The notes under the pieces were generated by a model. The model worked only from the letters and a program-made list of their open reading frames with translations. It was not told the origin of the DNA and made no database searches. From positions 32,123,727-32,187,726 of the forward strand of contig NC_092628.1 of NCBI RefSeq assembly GCF_039555335.1: a DNA stretch of 64,000 nucleotides, given 5' to 3'. Below, piece after piece: positions 39,201 to 49,209 of this stretch. The first letter of the stretch is position 1. Every line of letters begins with the position of its first letter. The DNA is from Amphiura filiformis (taxonomy: Eukaryota; Echinodermata; Ophiuroidea; Amphilepidida; Amphiuridae). Position numbers and translations under genes: made by a program.

Positions 39201-39273
39201 TGATGACCAACTAGTATCAGCATTGAAAAGTATCCAGGAAGCAGCTTCAGCTTGTCTTCAACGAGTGTCATAG
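18246..39273 (+). CDS. SPTLC1: Serine palmitoyltransferase, long chain base subunit 1
   Basis: Non-catalytic subunit of serine palmitoyltransferase, which condenses serine with palmitoyl-CoA in the ER membrane, the first step of sphingolipid synthesis; it pairs with SPTLC2. Exons: 18246..18338, 20418..20519, 28983..29077, 29746..29839, 30549..30621, 31332..31464, 32071..32200, 32410..32499, 33233..33340, 34522..34617, 35377..35527, 35787..35901, 38225..38298, 39172..39273. About 485 residues (human 473). Seen: membrane segment [12 protein letters not shown] (about residues 42-53), [17 protein letters not shown] with Cys about 143 (the human C133 neuropathy position), [36 protein letters not shown]. 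No pyridoxal-binding lysine is seen near [12 protein letters not shown], normal for this subunit. The start is fixed by an in-frame TGA at 18231 and an A-rich context. Two junctions (exons 11/12 and 13/14) are one base short of frame. Confidence 0.95.
18697..19304. mobile_element. Inverted-repeat element, about 608 bp, in SPTLC1 intron 1
   Basis: Outer arms AGTAGGAATTCCAATTGAAT and the inverse near 19280-19304; inner arms AAGCCCTTTCGCAAATTCAG with CTGAATTTGCGAAAGGGCTT and GATAAACACGATGAGG with CCTCGTGTTTATC. No coding region. Confidence 0.7.
19819..20179. mobile_element. TTAA-flanked palindromic MITE, copy 1
   Basis: Starts TTAAGGGGGTACTACACCCC and ends with the inverse followed by TTAA. Inner arms carry TTTTGCATTTTTCTCAAAAA. 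TTAA at both ends is the piggyBac-type target duplication. Copies 2 to 4 lie at 45711-46071, 55734-56110 and 59737-59786. Confidence 0.85.
20716..21968. mobile_element. 1.25-kb element with TACCGTATTTCGTCAAATA ends
   Basis: Terminal inverted repeats TACCGTATTTCGTCAAATA and TATTTGACGAAATACGGTA. The interior carries repeated GTAACGTCCGTAACG words and no open reading frame of note. Likely a non-autonomous DNA transposon in SPTLC1 intron 2. Confidence 0.75.
22230..23220 (+). mobile_element. Repeat with TGACCCCTTAATGACCTTTGACC units and GAAA-rich tail
   Basis: The phrase TGACCCCTTAATGACCTTTG recurs about five times at irregular spacing, and the region ends in (GAAA)n followed by AGCCGACATTCGTCGTCGGC. 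The start CGCTGATACAAGCCGCAA echoes the AAGCCG of the end. A dispersed repeat of unknown class; no gene is visible. Confidence 0.6.
23503..23653. repeat. Near-perfect 151-bp palindrome
   Basis: Arms of about 65 bases match almost exactly (for example TTGTGAACAAATCCAATATT with AATATTGGATTTGTTCACAA) around a loop TTCGTGCTAAGATTT. In SPTLC1 intron 2. Confidence 0.85.
24305..25276. repeat. Cluster of GAAGCCTCCGAAAC motifs
   Basis: The word GAAGCCTCCGAAA or its inverse occurs at about 24311, 24524 (GAGCCTCCGAAAC), 24703, 24714, 24889 and 25262 in otherwise AT-rich sequence, often near TTTCCGTTAAC. Spacing is irregular, so this is not a simple tandem array. Confidence 0.7.
25533..27946. mobile_element. 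2.4-kb foldback built of short repeats, ends CCCTTACCAAA
   Basis: Inverted 11-bp ends CCCTTACCAAA and TTTGGTAAGGG bound a layered structure. The outer parts (25550-26060 and 27650-27930) carry arrays of AGCCAGAA, AACCAGAA and AGGCCTGA words. The inner parts (26400-26690 and 26740-27250) carry GGAGAGTTCAAATATGGTGA-type repeats, inverted relative to one another. No coding sequence. Confidence 0.7.
31561..31785. mobile_element. MITE with ATAGACCACTTGACA ends
   Basis: 225 bp with perfect 15-bp terminal inverted repeats ATAGACCACTTGACA / TGTCAAGTGGTCTAT. In SPTLC1 intron 6. Confidence 0.8.
33732..34214. mobile_element. Second copy of the GGGGCAAAG-core element
   Basis: Same termini (TTGGTGCAATAATTATGTG and CACATAATTATTGCACCACC) and the same G-rich core repeat, now in both orientations around a spacer with CGTTTCTACATTACGCCC. 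Located in the SPTLC1 intron between exons 9 and 10. Confidence 0.75.
35377..35901 (+). other. SPTLC1: SPTLC1 exon 11/12 junction with a one-base frame discrepancy
   Basis: Exon 11 ends CTCTCAAA|GTAAGT in phase 1, while exon 12 (acceptor ATTACAG at 35786) needs phase 2 to read [13 protein letters not shown]. As written, the spliced frame meets TAA at once. The residue count otherwise matches the human protein, so no exon seems missing. Confidence 0.75.
36358..36440 (+). repeat. tRNA-like SINE fragment
   Basis: CCCATTAGCTCAGTTGGTAAAGCGCCGGACTTTGG resembles the 5' half of a tRNA with an A box (TAGCTCAGTTGG; quoted in shorter pieces here: ATTAGCTCAGTTGG, AAAGCGCCGG). There is no B box or acceptor stem, so it is not an intact tRNA gene. 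Confidence 0.55.
36935..37575 (+). repeat. Minisatellite, about 119-bp unit, five copies
   Basis: The unit contains GAAACTTGGTGGGTACAGTC, ATTTAGAGCCAAATTTTTGG and GGTCATCCAGGGTCACCAAG. Successive copies differ by a few bases. Directly upstream (from about 36770) is CCTCCACATGAGGCATCC and GTCCGTCCGGATG, giving the whole the look of a dispersed repeat with an expanded core. In SPTLC1 intron 12. Confidence 0.85.
38565..38911. mobile_element. MITE family copy 2 (inverse orientation)
   Basis: Matches the 17177-17513 element on the other strand (TTTCCTGATCCACGCCCC ... GATGCTAGGATCACAAAATA). Diverged in the central palindrome. Lies in the last SPTLC1 intron, between exons 13 and 14. Confidence 0.8.
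39172..39273 (+). CDS. SPTLC1: SPTLC1 last exon, off frame by one base
   Basis: Read in its own frame this exon gives [12 protein letters not shown] ... ACLQRVS and a TAG stop at 39271, aligning with the human tail. The previous exon ends in phase 2 after a run of five C (38291-38295), so joining them as written gives an early TGA. Confidence 0.8.
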   Translation, partial: YTVAVSVALSDDQLVSALKSIQEAASACLQRVS

Positions 39274-39307
39274 CATACTAACTGAAATAAGTTACTGTGT
39301 GTACTAA

Positions 39308-39313
39308 AATAAA
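39308..39313 (+). promoter_or_regulatory. SPTLC1: Candidate SPTLC1 polyadenylation signal
   Basis: AATAAA lies 35 bases after the stop codon. It is the first such hexamer, but others follow, so the true 3' end is uncertain. Confidence 0.45.
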
Positions 39314-39838
39314 CAGGGCTATCTCAACACCACCTGCATATTATTGCTAGTTAACTTAGCAGTCTGGTGGGTAAAATTACAACAGTTACTGTACCCACTC
39401 ATCTTGCTGGCAGGTTTTAAATTTAGATCAGTGTGAATAGGCCATATGTTGGGCAGTGTGAATAGGCCATATGTTGGGCCAGTTATTTTCTTGTTGGGAC
39501 AGCGACTGTTTAGAAATATTTGGCCAACTTGCAAATAGCAAGAAGGAACAGTCATGTGGAATCTTATAGTACATGTAAGTGTGTAAATATTTCCAAGGGT
39601 ACTTGAAACTTGTGCTTTGAACTGCATCAAAGCTCTTTGACGATAGTAAAACACTGCCAGCTTGGCAGCAAAGCCCTTTGAACTTTGAACTCAAGATTAT
39701 TGTTAAGGATTGTGAATACCATTTTAAGTCTTTCCTTTGTAGATATAATTCACTTATATCTCAGTTGTGTAAAGCTTGACGCTTAATTTTATAAATCGGT
39801 ACACCACACCTGTCATACAACCTCATACTCACAGAATA

Positions 39839-40065
39839 CAGGGTGTATCAAAATGATTGGTACCCATCCGTTTCCAGTTATTATGGACAAGACAGCAACG
39901 ACAAAATGCAACAAAAGATCTACCTTATTTATAGATAAATGTTATACAACGTCATAAAACTATAAATCCTGGGCATGTCAAGAGGATCCAATGTTGCATA
40001 ATGAAGAAGCAGGTTTGTCAATAAACATCAAAAACGATGGGTACCAACCATTTTGATACATCCTG
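39839..40065. mobile_element. TA-flanked MITE with CAGGGTGTATCAAAATG ends
   Basis: 227 bp, left end CAGGGTGTATCAAAATGATT, right end CATTTTGATACATCCTG, flanked by TA at 39837-39838 and 40066-40067. Inner arms continue as GGTACCCATC / GATGGGTACC. Mariner-type target duplication. Confidence 0.85.
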
Positions 40066-40689
40066 TAACGCACAGCTCATGGGTGGTTTACCGTTTTATA
40101 CAACCTAGCATAAAGCTTGTATCAGGAGTACTATAATAGCTTTGGCGGTAAAGATTTCAATTCATAATGCAAAACCTGATGTACATGTAAGGTATGAAAA
40201 TATGAAGAGATTGATGTAAAAGCATGTTATAAATAATGAACCAGAATTGTATTTCACAAGTACTGAAAATAGCATGTACTGTTTATTTAAAAATACCACC
40301 AAATATGTATTATGTATGGAGCACAAAGGTGAGATGTCTTACAAAATCTGCAAGTTTATGTTAATTTTAAAGTGCCTTGAATCATGTTTTCAGTAGGAGC
40401 TTGCAATTTTGAAGGCAGTCTTGTCTGTGATGATGTCTAACAGATTTGAATACTGTAGACTGATTAGCTCCTAAATTTATTGTTTAATACAGATTTTTGT
40501 TGTTGAGTTCTAGAGATGTGCACGTAGTAGAGAATATAGAGTGAAAATTAAGAAGAATGAAAGGAAATATGTGATTTCAATCATGTTTACTGTTGTACAC
40601 TTGCACAGAGTCAGTACAATCATAATCGCAGAACCAGTGATTTCATTGAAAATGTTGGCACAAAATAGAGCTGAAATTGAGTGTCCTGT

Positions 40690-43600
40690 TATAGGGCTAT
40701 TTCATTATAAATGACACGTTCACAAAAATGGCTTTTATCATATCTGGTTGATATAATTAGGGTGATAATGCAGTGTTATTAACTTAATTCTAAGTATGCC
40801 ACAAACTACAAGCTACATGAGCATTTTTACAGAATTCTGTCTATTTTTTGTATAAAAAATTGCCAAAAGGTACATTTTAACCCAATTTTGGAGTCCCATT
40901 TCATTTTGCCCATGTATTCTGAATTAATTCTTTGAAAAATTAGGTACATTCTATGGCAATGTGCTTGTTGCAATGAAAATATGATATGTGTGGAACATCA
41001 TGCAAGTTGAATGGTGAAAATTGGTGCAAAAATGTTAAAATTCAGAGATTCTTGCAAAATTGGCATTTTATGTTAAATAAAAAAATGAGTGTCCTCTCCA
41101 ATTCATGCCTCCATTTTTGTTAACATTAAAGAGGAAATATAAACCCTTACCCTACCTGTATAATCTGTGTTATATTACCAATTGATGGGACAGGGCACTG
41201 ATTGAGGAATTCATTTATTTTACATACAGTAGACCACTTGTTCTTGATACCACAGTTCCGTGTTAAAAATTTGTCCTCTCCAGAACTGAAGTTAATTACT
41301 AATTGTTGAAATAAGAAGGATTATATCATAGAATGTGAAATTTGTAGAGGAAGAGTGGTCTTCCTTCTACCAAGGTGGCACATGATTTGGTATTTGTTGC
41401 ATTTTGCAAGCCTGTATCCACGATTCTGTTTGCAATTTAACAAATGTCCTCCAGCACAATTATGTCATTTCCATGAATTGGTAAACAAACTAAAAATAAA
41501 AATTTCAAAGAGCCAAACCCACAAGAAATTTTTGCATTTTATTGCAAATTATGCTTACAAACCACTTTAGTGTTCAAATTATTGTCCAGTTGTTGAGAAC
41601 ACATATATGATATTATTCTGCATTGAACTTCGGTTAGCTAAAAATTGCAATATTCCTAATTTAACCAGAATATTAACCCTGTTTGTAGTGGATTTTAAAT
41701 GCTGGGGATCTTTTATGCAATAATATTGATGCAATAATATTGATGCAGCTATTTCTAAAGTTAAAGTATGCTTTAGGGTCAGTCCATGTCAAAACAGACT
41801 GAGTGTACACCCACCCTCTTGGATTATGCTCTCCTTTGGCTCAGGGGTACCTTTCATGGACCCCTAGGTGAGGTCACAAGAAAAAAGTTCAAATTCAATT
41901 TCGTTTCCGAATGGCGGGCCATCTAAGTTTGGCGACCTTGACCAAAAATGGGAATTTAAGGTGTCCAAATGACAAAGCGCTCTCTTTGAGAGGCATTTTC
42001 TTCTTAATTAAATCAGTTGTGACCCTCTTTTTGAATGTGGTCACTCACTGGCTGTGTCTGAAATGCCTAATGCCAAAAAGATTGATTTGAATTTCGATTT
42101 GGGATTTCAGAGGGGTCAAAATCAGCACTTCATACTGTTCAATCAAATTATCTTTGATTTTGAAGGACCCATGATAATGCCACAGTGCACTTATAGGTCC
42201 TAATTATGTTCAGAATGGATTAACCATGTGCCAATGTCTATGAGCAATTCAAAAAAGAGAAATTTCTAGACCCCCTACAGAATTTTAGGCCCCCTAAAGT
42301 GGTTCAGCCACAAATGGCGCTTAAAATCGGCAAATTTTGACACCTAATAACTTTAGGTGTACACCAGATATGAATTTCTAGTCTTTTGCATCTGAAAGAA
42401 TGTAGTCTAATGTTACTAGGAACATAAGATTTGTTTTGTATTTTTTGTGTTTTGATACTTTCAAAAAGGTCGTTGACCTATGAACATTTTTCGTCATAGC
42501 GCCCTCCTGAAAGGTCTGACACATAACACACTATACATTTTGGAATCCTCATGACCATACTGAGTAATTTGATATATTACTTGACATAATTGGGAGCATT
42601 CTGAAAATTTGACCCCCATAACCTGTACTTTGCATGTGCATCGTTGCCAGGAAGTGCATTTTTGACCCCTTAAAAATCCATACAGAGGATTAGAAAGTAG
42701 TTTTTCTTATTACTTGACTCAAGAGCAACTTGAAATATCAGGATAAATAATACAAATGGCTATAAAGTGATCAAAAATATATAAAAATATCATACTAAAA
42801 TTGGCATTTTGTACCGTATCCTGTATGCATGGTATGTTAGGCAAAAATGACTATTTTTGAAAGCGCCAACTTAATACTAAAACACAAAAATACAAAACAA
42901 ATCTTATGTTCCTAATAACATTAAACTACATTCTTTCAGATGCAAAAGACTAGAAATTCATATCTGGTGTACACCTAAAGTTATTAGGGTCAAAATTTGC
43001 CGAATTTTAAGTGCCATTTGTGGCTGAACCACTTTAGGGGTGGCCTAAATTTCTGTAGGGGCTAGAAATTTCTCTTTTTTTTTAATTGCTCATAGACATT
43101 GGCATATGGTTAATCCATTCTGAACATAATTAGGACCTATAAGTGCACTGTGACATTATCATGGGTCCTTCAAAATCAAGATAATTTGATTGAACAGTAC
43201 GAAGTGCTGATTTTGACCCCTCTGAAATCCCAACTAAATTCAAATCTATCTTTTTTGGCATTAGGTATTTCAGACACAGCCAGTGAGTGACCACATTCAA
43301 AAAGAGGATCACAACTGATTCAATTAAGAAGAAAGTGCCCTCAAAGAGAGCACTTTGTCATTTGGACCCCTTAAATTCACAATTTTGGTCGAGGTCGCCA
43401 AACTTTGATTGCCCACCATTCGCCAACGAAAAGGAATTTGTACTTTTTTCTTGTGACCTCACCTAGGGAACCATGAAAGGTACCCCTGAGCCAAAGGAGA
43501 GCAAAATCCAAGAGGGTGGGTGTACACTCAATCTGTTTCGACATGGAGTGACCCTTTATTATGTGTTAAAAAATGTGTCCTATCCAGAACAAATGACACA

Positions 43601-44149
43601 GGAGGGGTCTTTTATTTTAGGTTTTCCATGACTAGTACAACAGATTGACGCAGAATACTCACTTATGCATCAGTGTAGCTATTGGGCAGGACAAAATGAC
43701 TATTTCATGAATTTTTCATGTGAAGATAAAGTTTATCCTTAAAATATGTAGTAATTTTGCACCATTTATCTGGATTAGTATCAATTTACTAATTGTTTTA
43801 TATTGAAACTGGCATATTTAAGACACTGAAGTGTAAAGGAACATACAACAATTATTACAGACTAAATATGAATAAGTATGAACCCAATGTTGGTTACATA
43901 TACTCTTTCAAAGTTGTGTATTAAATTGTTTAAAAAATGTCCCTCCAGACGGCAGCTATGTTTTTACACAGCAAAAATTCAATTTAATTTTTTTAATGGT
44001 TCCTGAGGGTTTGACGCTCTAATATTTTGAGAATTATTGACACACCATCTGAACTTTGAAATGATAATGAATTTGCATGAAATAAATGAGTTTGAATTTT
44101 GACCCCTTTTGGGACTCAATGTTGTCATTTATAATGAAATAGCCCTATA
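40690..44149. mobile_element. 3.46-kb element with TATAGGGCTATTTCATTATA termini
   Basis: Left TATAGGGCTATTTCATTATA and right TATAATGAAATAGCCCTATA are inverse copies; the match extends to AATGACA. No transposase frame is visible, so it is non-autonomous. A foldback occupies its centre. Confidence 0.75.
41775..43555. mobile_element. 1.78-kb foldback with arms of about 700 bp
   Basis: AGGGTCAGTCCATGTC at the left pairs with GACATGGAGTGACCCT at the right. Correspondence continues along both arms (CTTTGGCTCAGGGGTACCTT, ATCTGGTGTACACC, CAAATCTTATGTTCCTA) to about 42470 and 42880, leaving a unique centre of roughly 400 bp. Sits inside the 40690-44149 element. Confidence 0.85.
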
Positions 44150-45710
44150 AATGTATCATTATTGATGATGTGCCATGTTGATAACCTTTTATTATATTTA
44201 TATAAATTAAGTGTTACTGTGATTTGAAACACAATGTACATGACCAAAACTCACAAATTTTATTAGTCAAATTCATAATTGTTTAGATGTTGTTTTTGAT
44301 TTTGTTGCTGTGTTTCTCATTTTCCATTGTTCCATATTGTTCAATTTTGTAGGTCCTTGCATGTGTACCCAAAATCTGGCTTATGAAATGGTGATATTCA
44401 AGTCTTATTTGTGATAGACATATCTTGTCCTAAATTGTAAACCATTGGTTATTTAATAGTAGTTATTCCCATCAGAGCAGGTCAGTCGATTTAAAGATAC
44501 AAACTTCAAATCTGCGAGTTTTACCATCTTAAGCATCCAGATTTTGATGGTACACATTGCATTTGTCTAAATTATGTTGTGAAATAATATTTACTAAGTT
44601 TGTTCAGTAGAATTATTTATTGCTCCCTTGAAATAGAGGTTGCCAGTGTGACATCATTTTCAGTCATCTTGTGGGTTTAATCAATAGCATTACATGTGAT
44701 AACCTAATGATGAGTACATAGATTTGCACCCATGACAATAAAGGGAAATGCAACTTGATTATAATTTATCAATTTACCAGGTTTTGCCCACAATATGGTG
44801 AAAGGCTGATGGCATTAAATTGTTTAATTATCTAGAAATTAAAATGAAAGTATTCTGGGAGGAAATGATTATTTTTCATGTAAAGTGCCTCCTTAAAAAT
44901 TGTTTGTTTTAATCAGTTCTTATGAAATTGTGTCAAATGAAAAATGTTTTTTAGTTGGTGTGTGTAGGAAACTAGTAATGCACCTTAAATTATTATTGTT
45001 AGAGGAACTTGTAATAATATTATGCAATACATGATGGTAATTGTCAAAACGTAATACCTGAATAATGATTCTGTTGCATAAGAAATTTTTTGCTTGTTAA
45101 TACTGGAATGGTAAAGTAAGTTTCCAAAATTCACTTTTTAAGCCAGAATTGGAGGCTCTACTTTAGTATACATGTAGGTTCAATGTTATGTAGTGACCAT
45201 TGTGTGAATGAGCCTTCATTAAAAGGACTCAATTAAAAAAAAAGGCAAGTGACAAGGTTTCCAGTGCAACTTGTTTTACACTTATTAATAATTGATGATC
45301 TTTTAATCACTTATCAGGATCATGAAAGAACTGTAATTGAATATGACAAATGAGACATGTTCTAACTAAATGAGTGGGAAGTTGCCAGGGATAATCTTTC
45401 CAGAAAACAATACAAAAGGACAAGTTCTTTACTGAAATATTGACTTTTTAATGCAGAGGGAGGGGGCAACCCTGGCAAGTTATATATCATTTTAAGGCAT
45501 ATGATTCGGTGATTATCAATCTGCACATGACTCAAATTTTATATTTGCAACTTTCCTCTCATTTGGTGGCAACAGGTCTCAAATGTGTGTATTTGTAGTA
45601 ATTACGTTGTGTGTAGTTTAACATGTGGTAATGGGTAGAATTTTAGAAACAGAATCCTGTGTGAAAAAATACCTGTCACATTGAATTATGGCAGGTGTCA
45701 GAACCATCAT

Positions 45711-46071
45711 TTAAGGGGGTACTATACCCCTGTCCAATTTTGTGCCTATTTTCGCATTTTTCTCAAAAATTATAGCACAATGGGGACAAGTAAGATATGT
45801 ATGTTATAGGGGCAAGGACTACAACTACTGCACTGGAAATGTTTATTTCAGCACAGACAACAGTTGTGGAGTTACAGTCAAAAATGAGGGGAAACCAATA
45901 TTTGATCAATAAATCAATAACTACTTGTTTTGAGTTACAGAATTTTCAGTACAGTAGTTGTAGTCCTTGCCCATATAATATACATAAAATACTTGTCACC
46001 AATGTGCTATAATTTTTGAGAAAAATGCAAAAATAGGCACAAAATAAGCCAGGGGTATAGTACCCCCTTAC
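45711..46071. mobile_element. TTAA-type palindromic MITE, copy 2
   Basis: Same family as 19819-20179. The left flank is TTAA, the right has decayed to TTAC. The two arms share the segment GGGGCAAGGACTACAACTAC and its inverse, as in copy 1. Confidence 0.85.
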
Positions 46072-46993
46072 GGACAAAATGTGTAAAAAGAAGACTGTAA
46101 AAGCAGAATTTGTGCTATGTTTGTCACATGTTTGATGGTTCAATTTAAAGCTAAGTCCCAGCTCTATATGCTGTCAACATGCTTTAGTTTATGTCAACAT
46201 TATGTTGACATGATGAATATCTTGACATATCAATTTAAAAACACCCAAGAAGTGTCAAACTCTTTAAGGCTGCTGTGCTGCATAGTATTTTCCTAACTGC
46301 AAATGATTCCCAGGGCCAGGCAGACTTTAATAGTGGATATAATTATTCAACAAAACTGATGGATTTCTTTCATTTTGTGATTACTTGCCCTGTGAACCAA
46401 CTTGAATTGAATCCTGGTCCCAATACTGATCCCAACATTGGGATCTCATTTTTATTGACATGTGGACATAAAAATTATCTTGACAACAGCACTACAACTT
46501 AAGAATCCAGAATTGTTTTTTTCGGCGTTGGATACAAGACATTTTAAGCGTAGCATTATCAGCTTGCACTACTTGATTTTTGTTACATTTGTACTGTATA
46601 AGTCTATGGCATAAAATTGCTATGCATTTCCCTAATTGTGTAGCATTTTGCTCCATGATACTGGCTATGGCCAATGCTATTTTCTTTGGAGGTGATTGCC
46701 GGACTATGATGTGATAGAGTCTCAATTACTGCCTAGCAAATTACACATAAGGTTAATAAATCAGAGATTATTGATGTTCAAATTATGATGTATGGTACTA
46801 TAGCTTTTATTTATACTGTACAGTTGTCTGTATAGATAATAAACTTTCTTGGCAAGTTTTATACAATAACAATCTCTTTTTCTTCATTCTTTGTTTACAT
46901 AATTGTAAAATATAAAAATATATTTTGAGCACTTTTAATAAATAACGACTAATGTGCATACATTGATGCTTATCGGTAGCATGACTTCTCTCT

Positions 46994-47208
46994 TGTCCTA
47001 AGGGTCGCTAGTCCAAAGGTTCTCTAGTTCGAAGGGTCGCTAGTCCAAAAACCAAAATAAAGTTAACTAATCCAAATATAGAATAAGGGTTAGGGTTAGT
47101 GAGCCTTATTCTATATTTGGACTATAGAACTTTATTTATTAGTCTGACTAGCGAATGGTAAATTATGTGTTCGGACTAAGGAACCTTCGGACTAGGGAAC
47201 CTTTAGAT
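46994..47208. repeat. Inverted repeat with GGGTTAGGGTTAG centre
   Basis: CTAGTCCAAA/TTCGGACTAG words flank arms AATATAGAATAAGG and CCTTATTCTATATT. Between them lies GGGTTAGGGTTAG, two telomere-like units, probably coincidental. Confidence 0.55.
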
Positions 47209-49209
47209 TTATAGAGAGTTGTCACCATCGGTAGTTGGGTGTATGACATAAACTGTTAAAAATTTACTGGGCTTTTCTAGTTGAAATCCATCACCTATAG
47301 AAGACATGACCTTATTCTCACACAAAGGAAGTGTGAATTTCAAATGGTTACCTGAATGGGCGACTATTTGAAATACACATTCCCCGTTTGGGAGATTACG
47401 GCCATATCTTCCATGTATGGATTTAAACTGGATTAGCCCAATTAGTATCAGTTCATACAAGCATCTTATTATGCAGACCCAGAGCGATTTTTTTACCCTT
47501 GGACCATTACAGAGTTGAAAGGCTTGAAATCATACAGGTTTCACATGACAATCAAAGGTAAGATTTTTTCAACAGCTCTAGGATTGGTAAAAGTGAATCC
47601 TACTTCTAGAAATTGCATGATCAGGAGCTAAGACAAGGCAAAGTCATAATGCAATGATCAGGCCCATAAACGGGATTCTTTGCAAAAAGTGGACCTAACC
47701 CCCCTAAAAATGGCCCTTTTAGGAACTTTTTAATCCCTTATTACCTGTATTTGTAAATTTTTCTCACATTTTTGGACAGTTTTATTTTTTTTAAATAGTA
47801 AAAAGTGGATGAGGCTGTGTATGGGCCTGGGAATGATATAGAACAGTATCAGTTGAGTGAAGCACCTTGCTGGGTGCCTTCAAGTATGTGTGCCTGGTGC
47901 ACTCTGTGAATTTATGGAAAATGTAGATTCAACTTAATTAACTTATGCACCCTCTTGCGCACTAACAAAGAAAAAAAAATCATTTTATTTGGTGTTGAAC
48001 AAAGTTGAGATGCATAAATTGCATATGGCTGCTAGTCTATTATCACTGACCCTCTGAACATGTCACTGGTCACAAGACAAAGACATGAATATCTTCAGGT
48101 CAAATCTGATTTTTGTTGTGCAGTGGGTCTTATTAATGGCTCAGGTAATGGACTGTCTTATAAGTAGATTAAGTACTGTAAACTTAGTGCAAACCTTCAG
48201 TGTTATTATTTATTCCAGCTCCAGTTAATTTCCCTGGACTTTAGGATGCATTGAAATAGGTATTAGCATTTTACTTTGGACAATCAATGTAACAGGGCCG
48301 TAGTGCTAGTTTTCATGCCCCTAGTGAACATTGGTTAATCCTACCTACAATATGTATGAGGTGTCACTGGCGTTGGAACAGATAATAGCTACCAGTCTTA
48401 TCTTCCCATTTAATATCCACTCACGTTCCCATTGAAAACCAACAGTGGTAGTGAAATTCTATAAGCATAAGAATTTTCCTATTTAAACAGGTACCCAAAT
48501 TTCCACATTTCTTGTTATCTTGCCACTGCAATGGTTCCAATTCAGCTCAATTCACCTTCATATGCATAAATGAGGCAGGTATAATCTGAGACCAAAAGGC
48601 TAGTTTGCGTCTGACATCAGGGTAAAGGTGCATCGTGATTGGTTGCTGACCTGCACAATACGGCATTTTCAGTCTGGTTGACTGGATGTCAGATGCAACC
48701 TACTCCGTTTAATTCACTCTCAGATTATAGTGGGCATTCTCATTTTGGATTCATGAATGGATATCATGTGATCACCATGGAAACCATCCTGCAGAGCTTG
48801 AAGTTGATATATATAGGTTCTTATTTTCAAGACTTCTACAGGTACACACAGGCACAAAATGCCATCATGATGGCATCATATGCTGGCAAATAGTAGTGAT
48901 CTCTGCTACTTTAAACACTTGCAATCTGGAATGTAATGCAATTTTAAAAGGCTTGTCATCTGGAATGTAATGTAGCCAAAAGAAAAGAATAAGTTGATTT
49001 TTTTTTACAGATTTTGTAAATGGACCAAGAATGGAACAAGAATGTTGCATTGTAGGTATTGGAGAGACCAATGTAATGTTTCAATTGTTTGTATGGTCCT
49101 TCCGTTTGCCAACAGATTCTCTTCAAGACTTGGTGTCAAATGTTTGCATCATATTTTGCATAATGTCCACTCAATCTAATCTTTGTAGGCTACAGCTGAC
49201 CGGAGATGA

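Larger units (their letters stand above)
39274..49209. other. Gene-poor interval between convergent SPTLC1 and FBXO4
   Basis: Begins with SPTLC1 3' UTR of unknown length and ends with FBXO4 3' UTR on the other strand. It holds MITEs at 39839-40065 and 45711-46071, the large element at 40690-44149, a repeat hairpin at 46994-47208, and a short reading frame with a 2A-like end at about 46401. I find no spliced gene. Confidence 0.7.

Noticed and set aside
47080-47100. Interstitial telomere
   Set aside because: Only about two TTAGGG-like units, inside an inverted repeat.
47477-47557. Possible plus-strand exon between an ATTATGCAG acceptor and an AAAG|GTAAGA donor
   Set aside because: It seemed to splice in phase to 49011, but that partner proved to be an antisense shadow of FBXO4; no homology or neighbouring exons remain to support it.
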